Source of the DNA: Tepidimonas sediminis
Lineage (GTDB): Bacteria > Pseudomonadota > Gammaproteobacteria > Burkholderiales > Burkholderiaceae_C
Direction: 5' to 3'
NCBI RefSeq assembly: GCF_007556605.1
Contig: NZ_VJND01000013.1
Location: 1-64,000, forward strand
Length of the DNA: 64,000 nucleotides
A program made the position numbers and the translations under genes. How positions within the stretch are numbered: the first letter of the stretch is position 1; each line of letters opens with the position of its first letter. Under the pieces are notes generated by a model. That model was not told the DNA's origin. It worked only from the letters and a program-made list of their open reading frames with translations, and made no database searches. Shown here in pieces: positions 52,713 to 60,413 of this stretch.

Positions 52713-53582
52713 ATGAGCGATGCCTCCGTCGAAACCGAGCTGGACCGGGCGCGCACGCGCGGCCCGGTGCGCGACATCGTCATTCCGCCGTGCCCGGAGC
52801 TGCTGCGCCGGCTGCAGGAGGCCACCGCGCACGGCGACCCGGAGCCGGCCACGCTGGAAGCCATCGCCAGCGCCGACGTCGCCATGGCCGCGGCGCTGAT
52901 CCGGCAGGCCAACGGGCCGCTGTACGGCCTGCGCACGCCGGTGACGACGGTCGGACAGGCGCTCACCGTGATGGGGGTGCGGCCGGCGGTGCGGCTGCTG
53001 ACCGGTTTTCTGACGCGGCAGGCGCTGCAGGTGCACTCGCCGGCGCTGGCGCACTTCTGGGAGACCTCGACACGCCGCGCCATCGCCTGCGAGCACATCG
53101 GGCTGCAGCTCTACGGCATGGACACCGGGCTGGCCTACACCTTCGGGCTGTTCTGCCACGTCGGCCTGCCGGTGCTGCTGCGTGGCGTGCGCGGCTACGC
53201 CGCCACGATCACCGAGGCGCTGGCGCGCAAGGACCGCACCTTCACCCAGACCGAGAACGCCAACCACCGCACCGACCACGCCGTGGTCGGCGGCATCGTG
53301 GCACGCGCCTGGCGGCTGCCGCCCCCGGTGGCGGTGGCGATCCGCCTGCACCACGACTTCACCTGCCTGGAGGACACGCGCTTTTCCGAGACGGTGCGCC
53401 ACCTGGTGGCGATGGCGCTGATCGCCGACCGGCTGGTGCTGCTGCACGAAGGCGTGGCCGAGCCGCAGGACTGGGCCGCGCACGGCGCGGCGTGCCTGCG
53501 CCACCTGCAGGTCGGCGAGGCCGAGCTGGACTACTGGCTCGACGCGCTGCACCCGGCGTTCGAGGCGGTGCAGGTCGACTGA
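52713..53582 (+). CDS. HDOD-domain protein
   Basis: 289 aa. A full HDOD domain occupies about 20-215: IPPCPELLRRLQE, ADVAMAAALIRQANGPLYG, VGQALTVMGVRPAVRLLTGF, GLFCHVGLPVLLR, and HHDF near 213. There is no attached output domain. HDOD proteins act in signal transduction by protein contact. It lies 7 bases after the synthetase gene and overlaps the convergent flavin reductase gene by 52 bases. Confidence 0.92.
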   Translation: MSDASVETELDRARTRGPVRDIVIPPCPELLRRLQEATAHGDPEPATLEAIASADVAMAAALIRQANGPLYGLRTPVTTVGQALTVMGVRPAVRLLTGFLTRQALQVHSPALAHFWETSTRRAIACEHIGLQLYGMDTGLAYTFGLFCHVGLPVLLRGVRGYAATITEALARKDRTFTQTENANHRTDHAVVGGIVARAWRLPPPVAVAIRLHHDFTCLEDTRFSETVRHLVAMALIADRLVLLHEGVAEPQDWAAHGAACLRHLQVGEAELDYWLDALHPAFEAVQVD

Positions 53583-54061
53583 CCCGGCGCCAGCGCCGCA
53601 AACGCGCCGCGGTGGTAGAGCAGCGGTTCGCCCTCGGCGCTGCGGCAGCGCAGCACCTCGCCGAGCAGGATCAGATGGTCACCGCCCGGCAGGATCTGCA
53701 CCGCCCGGCACTCGAACCAGGCCAGCGCCTGCGGCAGCAGCGGCACGCCGCCGGCGCCCTCGGTCCACGCCACGCCGGCCCAGCGGTCGGCGTCACGGCG
53801 CGCGAAGCGCTGCGCCAGCGCGCGCTGGTCGGCGCGCAGCACGTGCACCGCCCAGTGGCTACCGGCCTCGAACACCACCCGTGCGCGCGAGGCCCGCGCC
53901 AGGCTCCACAGCACCAGCGGCGGCTGCAGCGACACCGAGTTGAACGAGTTCACCGTCAGGCCCACCGGGGCGCCGTCCGGCGCGCGCGTGGTGACGATGG
54001 TCACGCCGGTGGCGAAACGGCCGAGGGCGGCCCGCAGCGCGGCGGAGGTGGGGGCATCCAT
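53531..54061 (-). CDS. Flavin reductase family protein (FMN-binding split barrel)
   Basis: 176 aa. FATGVTIVTTRAPDGAPVGLTVNSFNSVSLQPPLVLWSLAR, CRAVQILPGGDHLILLGEVL and a C-terminal GEPLLYHRGAF are the HpaC-like signatures. It reduces free FMN/FAD with NAD(P)H for a partner monooxygenase, which is not adjacent. The last 17 codons lie opposite the end of the HDOD gene. ATG 54061. Confidence 0.9.
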   Translation of the reverse strand: MDAPTSAALRAALGRFATGVTIVTTRAPDGAPVGLTVNSFNSVSLQPPLVLWSLARASRARVVFEAGSHWAVHVLRADQRALAQRFARRDADRWAGVAWTEGAGGVPLLPQALAWFECRAVQILPGGDHLILLGEVLRCRSAEGEPLLYHRGAFAALAPGQSTCTASNAGCSASSQ

Positions 54062-54162
54062 GGGCGGGCATTGTGCCGCGCCGCGCGGACCCACGGCACC
54101 GCGGCCGGCCAAGGCCCCATCGGCGGCGCAGCCCGCCGCCGCGCGGTCCGCCGCAACCGGCG

Positions 54163-55503
54163 TCATGCCGCGGCCGAGGCGGCCGCGCCGCTGCCCGGCC
54201 GGTGCGCCGGTTCGTCGAAGCCGACGAAGCGCAGCGCCAGCGCCGGGCGCTGGCCGCTCATCAGCTCGGCCAGCGCCCGGCCCGAGCCGGCGCCATGCGT
54301 CCAGCCCAGCGTGCCGTGGCCGGCGTTGATCCACAGACGCCGCACGGGCAGCCGGCCGATCAGCGGCACGTTGGTCGGCGTCGCGGGCCGCAGCCCGCAC
54401 CAGAAGTTCGGCTCGCCGCCCTGCTCGGGCGCGCGCGTGTCGGCCACGCCGGGGAAGAGCTCCTCGATGCGCTGCAGCAGCATGCGGCAGCGCGCCTGCG
54501 CCACCGGGGTATCCAGCCGCAGGTCGAAGCCGGCCAGCTCGATCGTGCCGGCCACGCGCAGGCGCTCGCCGAGACGCGAGATCGCGATCTTGCGCGCGTC
54601 GTCGATCAGGCTGACCTGCGGCGCGCGCGCCGGTTCGCGCAGCGGCAGCGTCGCGCTGTAGCCCTTGCCGGGGTAGATCGGCACGCGGATGCCGACCGTG
54701 GCCAGCAGAGGGGCCGTGTAGGAGCCGCACGCCACCACGTAGGCGTCGGCCTGCAGCGCGCGCGTCTGGCCGGTCGTGCGGCAGCGCAGGTGCACGCGCT
54801 GCACCGCGCCGCCGGCCACCTCCAGCCGCTCGACGTCGTGGCTGAACAGCAGCTGGGCGCCGCGGCGCGCGCAGTCGCGCGCCAGCGCCTGCGTGAACAC
54901 ACGCGCATCCCCGTGCTCGTCGGTGGGGGTGTAGGTGCCGCCGACGATGCGTTCGGCGCAGGCGGTCAGCGCCGGCTCGAGGCGCAGCAGCTCGTCGCGC
55001 CCGACCACCTGCCGCTGCACGCCGTGGCGGCGCATCAGCTCGGCGGCGGCGGCGGCTTCCTCGAACGCACGCGTGTCGCTGTAGACGTGCGCGATGCCGC
55101 GCTGGCTGCGGTGGAAGTCGATGCCGGTGGCGGCCACCATCTCGTGCAGCGTGGCGTGGCTGTAGCGCCCCAGCGCCACCAGCTGCGCCACGTTGCGCGC
55201 GAACGCCCGGTCGGTGCACTGGCCGAGGAACCGCAGCAGCCAGCGCCACTGCGCCGGATCCAGCTGCGGCCGCCACAGCAGCGGCGCGGTGCGGTCGGCC
55301 ATCCACTTCAGCGCCTTCCACGGCGCCTGCCGGTTGGCCCACGGCTCGCAGTAGCTCACCGAGATCTGCGCCGCGTTGGCAAAGCTCGTCTCCAGCGCCG
55401 CGTCGGGCTGGCGGTCCACCAGCACCACCTCGTGCCCGCGCTGCAGCAGGTGCCATGCCGTCGACGTGCCGATGATGCCGGCACCCAGGACGACCACGCG
55501 CAT
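54163..55503 (-). CDS. dadA: D-amino acid dehydrogenase
   Basis: 446-aa membrane-associated flavoprotein oxidising D-alanine and other D-amino acids. The dinucleotide motif VVVLGAGIIGTSTAWHLLQRGHEV is at about 3-26; LETSFANAAQISVSYCEPWAN and GLRPATPTNVPLIG with INAGHGTLGWTHGAGSG near the C-terminus are DadA signatures. AAGGAG precedes ATG 55503. A divergent ArgP-type regulator starts 165 bases away, suggesting control by a basic or D-amino acid. Confidence 0.95.
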   Translation of the reverse strand: MRVVVLGAGIIGTSTAWHLLQRGHEVVLVDRQPDAALETSFANAAQISVSYCEPWANRQAPWKALKWMADRTAPLLWRPQLDPAQWRWLLRFLGQCTDRAFARNVAQLVALGRYSHATLHEMVAATGIDFHRSQRGIAHVYSDTRAFEEAAAAAELMRRHGVQRQVVGRDELLRLEPALTACAERIVGGTYTPTDEHGDARVFTQALARDCARRGAQLLFSHDVERLEVAGGAVQRVHLRCRTTGQTRALQADAYVVACGSYTAPLLATVGIRVPIYPGKGYSATLPLREPARAPQVSLIDDARKIAISRLGERLRVAGTIELAGFDLRLDTPVAQARCRMLLQRIEELFPGVADTRAPEQGGEPNFWCGLRPATPTNVPLIGRLPVRRLWINAGHGTLGWTHGAGSGRALAELMSGQRPALALRFVGFDEPAHRPGSGAAASAAA

Positions 55504-55525
55504 GTCGCACTCCTTGCGGCCGCGC

Positions 55526-55546
55526 GCCCCGCAACCCCTGCGGGGC
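55526..55546 (-). promoter_or_regulatory. Leader hairpin of dadA
   Basis: GCCCCGCA and TGCGGGGC form a perfect 8-base-pair stem with a 5-base loop, 22 bases upstream of the dadA start. It would lie in the 5' untranslated leader and could influence translation. No ligand-binding architecture is visible. Confidence 0.35.
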
Positions 55547-55627
55547 CACCGGCGCGGCCCTTGCTCGAAGGGCGAGTGTGCGCGCACGCCATCCCCGTGT
55601 GAAGCCTCATTGACGAAAACCGGCGTT

Positions 55628-55644
55628 CATCAGAAACTCTAATG
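55628..55644. promoter_or_regulatory. LysR-type (T-N11-A) box between dadA and argP
   Basis: CATCAGAAACTCTAATG has six of seven matched dyad positions and contains T-N11-A (T at 55630, A at 55642). It lies 23 bases upstream of the argP start in the divergent region, the usual place for a LysR-type regulator to control itself and its target. Probable ArgP site by position and pattern. Confidence 0.5.
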
Positions 55645-55667
55645 CAAGCCCTTCGATCGCGACGACC

Positions 55668-56600
55668 ATGGCCAGCGCCACCTTCGACCCCGACGCCCTC
55701 GAGTGCCTGGCCGCCATCGTCGAGGAAGGCGGCTTCGAGCGCGCCGCGCAGCGCCTGTCGATCACGCAGTCGGCGGTGTCGCAGCGGCTGCGCGCGCTGG
55801 AGGCGCAGGTGGGCACCGTGCTGCTGGTGCGCAGCCGGCCGGTGCGTCCGACGCCGGCTGGTCAGCGCCTGCTCAAGCACGCCAAGATGATGCGGCTGCT
55901 GCGCGCGGATCTGGAGCGCGAGCTGCGCGAGCTCGACCCGACGCTGGCGCGGCGCGCGCGCGACGAGGGACGCATCTCGATCGCGATCAACGCCGACAGC
56001 ATCGCCACCTGGGCACTGGCAGCGCTGACGCCGCTGGTGCGCGATGGCGTGGCGCTGGAAATCATCCACGACGACCAGGATTTCACGCACGAGTGGCTGC
56101 GCGAGGGCCAGGTGATGGGCTGCGTGACCACGCTGGCGCAGCCCCTGCGCGGCTGCCGGCTGGAGCCGCTGGGCCGCATGCCCTACGTCGCGGTGGCCAG
56201 CCCGGCGCTGGCGCAGCGGGTGCTGGGCGGGCGGCTGACGGCGCACAATTTCCACCGCGTGCCGTTCGTCGCCTTCAACCGCAAGGACGACCTGCAGCGC
56301 GACTTCGTCTGCCACGCCTTCGGCCTGACGCAGGTGGGCCTGCAGCAGACTTACGTGCCCTCCTCCGAGGGGCAGGTGCGCGCGGCGCAGGCGGGCTGGG
56401 GTGTGACGGTGGTGCCGCGGACGCTGGCCGAGCCGGCGCTGGCCGAAGGCTCGCTGGTCGACGTGGCCCCGGGCGTGCGCTATGGCGTGCCGCTGCACTG
56501 GCACTGCTGGAGCCTGGCCTCCGAGGCACTGGCGCGCATCAGCGCGGCGCTGCGCGAGGCCGCGCGGACGCGGCTGGAACCGATGCAGGCGGCGGCCTGA
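55668..56600 (+). CDS. argP: ArgP-type LysR-family regulator
   Basis: 310 aa. The N-terminal winged helix (about 8-65: ALECLAAIVEEGGFERAAQRLSITQSAVSQRLRALEAQVG) is followed by a periplasmic-binding-like effector domain with ArgP/LysG features (INADSIATWALAAL, EIIHDDQDFTHEWLREGQVMGCVTT, PYVAVASPAL, FNRKDDLQ). Family members sense lysine or arginine and usually control the exporter argO/lysE. Here the divergent gene is dadA, so control of D-amino acid breakdown is inferred. Confidence 0.93.
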   Translation: MASATFDPDALECLAAIVEEGGFERAAQRLSITQSAVSQRLRALEAQVGTVLLVRSRPVRPTPAGQRLLKHAKMMRLLRADLERELRELDPTLARRARDEGRISIAINADSIATWALAALTPLVRDGVALEIIHDDQDFTHEWLREGQVMGCVTTLAQPLRGCRLEPLGRMPYVAVASPALAQRVLGGRLTAHNFHRVPFVAFNRKDDLQRDFVCHAFGLTQVGLQQTYVPSSEGQVRAAQAGWGVTVVPRTLAEPALAEGSLVDVAPGVRYGVPLHWHCWSLASEALARISAALREAARTRLEPMQAAA

Positions 56601-56603
56601 CCC

Positions 56604-57854
56604 TCAGGCGGGGGCCGACTGGCGCCCCAGGCCCGGGATGCCGGACCAGATCTCGTCCAGATCCGGAATCTTCCACTGCGCCGGGTCCTCGCGCTGCTCG
56701 ATGCCGACGCGGCAGGACGGCGCGGCCAGGTCGATGCGCTCGGGCACCAGACGCTCGCCGCTGCGCAGCGACAGCACCGTCTTGACCACCGGCTTGAGCA
56801 GGTTGCCGGGATTCTGCTCCACCACCACCGCCAGCCGCTGGTTGGACAGGCGCACCAGCGAGCCCACCGGGTAGATGCCCAGGCTGCGCACGAAGGCCTG
56901 GAAGATGCGCTCGTCGAAATGGCCCTTCCAGCTCGCCATGCGCTTGAGCGATTCGGCCGGATCCCAGCCGGCCTTGTACGGGCGGTTGGAGGTGATGGCG
57001 TCGTAGACGTCGCACACGGCGCCCATGCGCGCCAGCAGCGTCAGCGCCTCGCCCTTGAGACCGTCCGGATAGCCGCCGCCGTCCATGCGCTCGTGGTGGT
57101 GCAGGCACACCTCCAGCGCCGCCTCGTCCTCGATGCCGGCGGCGCGCAGGCGCTGCCAGCCCTTGCGCGGGTGCTCGCGCACGATGGCGAACTCCCCCTC
57201 GGTGAGCCGGCCGGGCTTGTTGAGGATCTCCAGCGGGATGTCGGCCTTGCCGACGTCGTGCAGCAGCCCGGCAAAGCCCGCCGCGCGCACCTCCTCGTCC
57301 GGCAGGCCGAGCTGGCGTGCCAGCGCCACCATCAGCGCGCACACCGCCACCGAGTGCATGTAGGTGTACTCGTCGGCGGTCTTGACGCGCGCCAGGCTGA
57401 TCAGCGCGCCGGCGTTGCGCGTGACGCTGTCGGCGATGTCCTCGGCCACCGCGCGCATGACCTGGCGGTCGATGGCGCGGCCCATGCGCGCGTCCTGGAA
57501 CATGTCCTTGACCGCGCCGCGCGCGCTGGCCAGCAGCCGCGCGGCGCGCTGCAGCTCCTCGGACTGGCTCACCGGCTGCAGCAGCCGCTGCACGCGCTCG
57601 TCGTAGGCGCGCAGCGGCTCGGCCTCGTCGGCGGCCTCCACCGCCTCGGCCACCGGTGCCTCGGGCGGCACGTCGGCGCCCCGGCTGACGTCGATCCAGA
57701 CCTCGCGCACGGCGCTGGCGCGGATGCGCGCCAAGTCCTCCGGGTCTTCCAGCAAAAAGCGGTTGCGCCAGAACGGGTGATCCAGCCACGAGCCGACGAA
57801 GCCGTGGATGTACATGCCGAGGCGGACGTCCTCGACGCGGATGCGCTTGAGCAT
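56604..57854 (-). CDS. HD-GYP c-di-GMP phosphodiesterase with DUF3391
   Basis: 416 aa. The DUF3391-type N-terminus (about 1-110: IRVEDVRLGMYIHGFVGSWLDHPFWRNRFLL) is followed by an HD-GYP domain (about 155-340) with intact metal ligands: YMHSVAVCALM, LLHDVGKADIP, HHHERMDGGGYPDGL and the GYP triplet. It should hydrolyse c-di-GMP to GMP. It ends 3 bases from the convergent argP stop. Confidence 0.95.
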   Translation of the reverse strand: MLKRIRVEDVRLGMYIHGFVGSWLDHPFWRNRFLLEDPEDLARIRASAVREVWIDVSRGADVPPEAPVAEAVEAADEAEPLRAYDERVQRLLQPVSQSEELQRAARLLASARGAVKDMFQDARMGRAIDRQVMRAVAEDIADSVTRNAGALISLARVKTADEYTYMHSVAVCALMVALARQLGLPDEEVRAAGFAGLLHDVGKADIPLEILNKPGRLTEGEFAIVREHPRKGWQRLRAAGIEDEAALEVCLHHHERMDGGGYPDGLKGEALTLLARMGAVCDVYDAITSNRPYKAGWDPAESLKRMASWKGHFDERIFQAFVRSLGIYPVGSLVRLSNQRLAVVVEQNPGNLLKPVVKTVLSLRSGERLVPERIDLAAPSCRVGIEQREDPAQWKIPDLDEIWSGIPGLGRQSAPA

Positions 57855-57886
57855 GGGTCGATGATACCCCGGGGGGGCTGCGCACG

Positions 57887-58747
57887 TCAGGCCGTCCAGG
57901 CCAGCGTCACCACGCCCAGCGGATCATGGCCGGCCTGCTCGCCCTTGTCGGCGTAGCCGAGCGGGTTGGCCACCACACGGCAGCGGCCGGCGCGGTAGTC
58001 GTGGCGGCAGTGCACGTGGCCGTGCAGCCACAGGTCGGCCTGCTCCAGCAGGTCGTCCAGCGCGTTGCAGAAGCCCGCCGTGCCCGGTTGCACGCCGTAG
58101 CGCGGATCGGCGCTGCGCAGGCTGGGGGCGAAGTGCGTCACCACCACCGTGGGGCCGGCGAACGGTTCGGCCAGCGCCGCGGCCAGCCAGCGCTGGCATG
58201 CCAGCGCCTGCTCGCGCATCGCCGCGGCGTCGAACAGCGCGCCGTGGCGCTGCGTGGCCGCCTGCGCCAGGTAGTGGTTGGCGGCGCGGAAGGCGCGTTC
58301 GCGCTGGCGCTCGCGGTGGCGCAGCGGATCGGCGATCGGCCGCGCCTTGCCCTTGCGCCGCTCGGGCACCTCGGCCAGCGCGTCGTAGTCGGCCCACAGC
58401 GTCGTGCCGACGAAGCGCACGCCGCGCAGCACGTGCGTGGCGCACTCCAGCCACACCAGACCGTGACGCGCGCACGCCGCGCGCAGCCCGGCGTGGGCCT
58501 CGTCCCAGTCGAGCGCGTCGTACTCATGGTTGCCGGGCACGAACAGCACCGGCACCGGCCAGCCGGCAAAGCGCGCCAGCCCCCAGTCCGGCTCGGTCAT
58601 CTTCACCTGCCCCGTGCGGTCGCGCTGGTAGGAGCCGATGTCGCCGGCCAGCACCAGCACGTCGGCGCCGGCGGCCGGGCGCGGCTGCCAGTCCGGGTGG
58701 GCCTCCAGGTGCAGATCCGACAGCAGCTGAATGCGCAGCTCAGGCAT
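57887..58747 (-). CDS. Metallophosphoesterase
   Basis: 286-aa calcineurin-like phosphoesterase. Metal ligands are SDLHLEAH (about 10), LAGDIGSY (about 33), VPGNHEYD (about 70), VVVTHFAPS (about 200) and LHGHVHCRHDYRAG (about 240). The substrate is unknown. The ATG at 58747 overlaps the end of the LysR gene by 8 bases; a GTG three bases earlier is possible. It is probably co-transcribed with that regulator. Confidence 0.92.
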   Translation of the reverse strand: MPELRIQLLSDLHLEAHPDWQPRPAAGADVLVLAGDIGSYQRDRTGQVKMTEPDWGLARFAGWPVPVLFVPGNHEYDALDWDEAHAGLRAACARHGLVWLECATHVLRGVRFVGTTLWADYDALAEVPERRKGKARPIADPLRHRERQRERAFRAANHYLAQAATQRHGALFDAAAMREQALACQRWLAAALAEPFAGPTVVVTHFAPSLRSADPRYGVQPGTAGFCNALDDLLEQADLWLHGHVHCRHDYRAGRCRVVANPLGYADKGEQAGHDPLGVVTLAWTA

Positions 58748-59711
58748 CACGCGCCTCCAGCCCGGCGGCGGCCACCGCGCGCTGCACCGCCGCGCGCAGC
58801 CAGCGCTGCGCCGCGCTGCCCTCGGTGCCGCGGTGCCACAGCATGTCCACGTGCACCGGCGGGACCGGCAGCGGCAGCGGCTGCGTGGCCAGCGCCTCGG
58901 CGTGGCCGGTGGCGCTCAGGAAATGCTGCGGCAGCACCGTCAGCAGATCGGAGCTGGCCACCACCTGTCCGGCGGTGAAGAACTGGTTGACCGTCAGCAC
59001 GATGCGGCGCCGGCGCGACAGCGCCGCCAGCGCCTCGTCGACGAAGCCAAACGGCCGCCCGGAAAAGCTCACCAGCAGGTGGCGCGCGGCGCAGTAGGCG
59101 TCCAGCGTCAGCGGCGCCTGCGCCAGCGGATGCCCGCGGCGCATCGCCACCACGTAGCGACCGTGGTAGAGACGCCGCCACAGGAAGCGCGGCACCTGCT
59201 CCTGCAGATGCGTGGCGCCGAGCTCGGCCAGCACGCCGGGAAAGTAACCGATCGCCAGGTCCACGCCGCCGCCGTCCAGCAACGGCCGCGGGTCGCGCGT
59301 GGTCAGCGGCAGCACGCGCAGCGTCACCCCTGGGGCTTCGGCGTCCAGGATCGCCACCAGCCCCGGGATCACCTTCGACGCCGTGGCATCGGCCATCGCC
59401 AGCACGAAGGCGTCCTGGGCGCGCGCCGGCTCGAACGGCCCCGGCGCCAGCGATTCACGCAGCCGCTGCAGCGCCTCGCGCACCGCCGGCCACAGCTGCA
59501 GCGCATACGGCGTCGGCTCCACCCCGTAGCCACTGCGGCGCACCAGCTCGTCGTCCAGCAGCACGCGCAGGCGCCGCAACGCGTTGCTGACCGCCGGCTG
59601 CGACAGCGCCAGGTTGTGCGCCGCCCGCGTCAGGCTGCGCTCGGCCATCACTTCGTCGAAGACGCGCAGCAGGTTGAGGTCCAGCGTGCGGAAGTTGACC
59701 TTTTGTATCAC
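58740..59711 (-). CDS. LysR-family transcriptional regulator
   Basis: 323 aa from GTG 59711. The helix-turn-helix is at about 12-60 (LDLNLLRVFDEVMAERSLTRAAHNLALSQPAVSNALRRLRVLLDDELVRR), close to NodD/LeuO-type sequences. The effector domain carries MRRGHPLAQAPLTLDAYC and VVASSDLLTVLPQHFL. The target is unknown: the divergent gene encodes a membrane protein. The ribosome site for the GTG is weak, but no better start precedes the conserved helix. Confidence 0.92.
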   Translation of the reverse strand: MIQKVNFRTLDLNLLRVFDEVMAERSLTRAAHNLALSQPAVSNALRRLRVLLDDELVRRSGYGVEPTPYALQLWPAVREALQRLRESLAPGPFEPARAQDAFVLAMADATASKVIPGLVAILDAEAPGVTLRVLPLTTRDPRPLLDGGGVDLAIGYFPGVLAELGATHLQEQVPRFLWRRLYHGRYVVAMRRGHPLAQAPLTLDAYCAARHLLVSFSGRPFGFVDEALAALSRRRRIVLTVNQFFTAGQVVASSDLLTVLPQHFLSATGHAEALATQPLPLPVPPVHVDMLWHRGTEGSAAQRWLRAAVQRAVAAAGLEARDA

Positions 59712-59743
59712 CAGGATGAATGTAAGGCATTCCCAATCAAAAG

Positions 59744-59772
59744 TTGAAAAACATACGGGAAAACCCTAACCT
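59744..59772 (+). promoter_or_regulatory. Possible sigma-70 promoter of the small membrane protein gene
   Basis: TTGAAA and TAACCT are separated by 17 bases in the AT-rich gap between the divergent LysR gene and the membrane protein gene. The -10 match is weak. A TTCCC...GGGAA dyad overlaps it, a possible LysR binding site. Confidence 0.45.
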
Positions 59773-59814
59773 ACGGCCATCCCCATGTTGCATCGCATCA
59801 AGCAGGAGATCGCC

Positions 59815-60366
59815 ATGAGCACGATCCTGACCTCCGCCGCCGCCCCCCTCCCCACCCGGGAGGATGGCCGCGGCTCGCACGTCGACGCCGCGCGCCACGC
59901 GGTGGCCCCGCGCGCGCTGGCCACGCTGCTGCTGGCCGCCGGCGTGGCGGCACTGGCCGTCGTCACCGACCGTCTGGTCGACACATGGGCCGACGGGCAC
60001 CTGCTGGCCGCCTGGGTGCTGATGTGGGCCGTGGTGTTCCTCGGCAGCGTGCTGCTGGCCTCGCCGGCGCGCCACGCGGCGCAGCGCGTCGGCCAGTGGG
60101 CGGACGCCTGGGCCCGCCAGCGTGCGCTGGCCCGCGCCGAGGCGCGCACCGCCGCGCTGGCGCGGCGCGACGCCCGCCTGCAGGCCGAGCTGGAGGCGCT
60201 GCGCACGCGCGCCGAATCGGCACCGCAGGCGTGGCACGAGGCGCTGGCGCCGCTGGGCCCGTCGCTGGATGTCGAGGCCACCGCCGCGGCGGCACGCTGG
60301 GCGCTCAGCGACGCCGAGCTGGTGGCGATGCCCGACGGCCGCCGCTACAGCCTGTACTACGTCTGA
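59815..60366 (+). CDS. Hypothetical membrane protein with coiled coil
   Basis: 183 aa. Two membrane helices (about 36-52 and 65-82: LATLLLAAGVAALAVV and LAAWVLMWAVVFLGSVLL) are followed by a charged coiled coil (about 95-142, QRALARAEARTAALARRDARLQAELEALR) and a C-terminal conserved-looking part ending MPDGRRYSLYYV. AGGAGA precedes ATG 59815; an upstream ATG at 59785 lacks one. It is divergent from the LysR regulator, which may control it. The family is not recognised. Confidence 0.75.
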   Translation: MSTILTSAAAPLPTREDGRGSHVDAARHAVAPRALATLLLAAGVAALAVVTDRLVDTWADGHLLAAWVLMWAVVFLGSVLLASPARHAAQRVGQWADAWARQRALARAEARTAALARRDARLQAELEALRTRAESAPQAWHEALAPLGPSLDVEATAAAARWALSDAELVAMPDGRRYSLYYV

Positions 60367-60370
60367 AACC

Positions 60371-60409
60371 GGCGCCGCCGCAGCCGGTCGGCACCGCTGC
60401 GGCGGCGCC
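60371..60409. terminator. 14-bp perfect hairpin between convergent genes
   Basis: GGCGCCGCCGCAGC (60371-60384) and GCTGCGGCGGCGCC (60396-60409) pair perfectly around an 11-base loop, 5 bases from each stop codon of the membrane protein gene and pckG. There is no T-run on either side. It probably acts in both directions. Confidence 0.65.
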
Positions 60410-60413
60410 AGCA

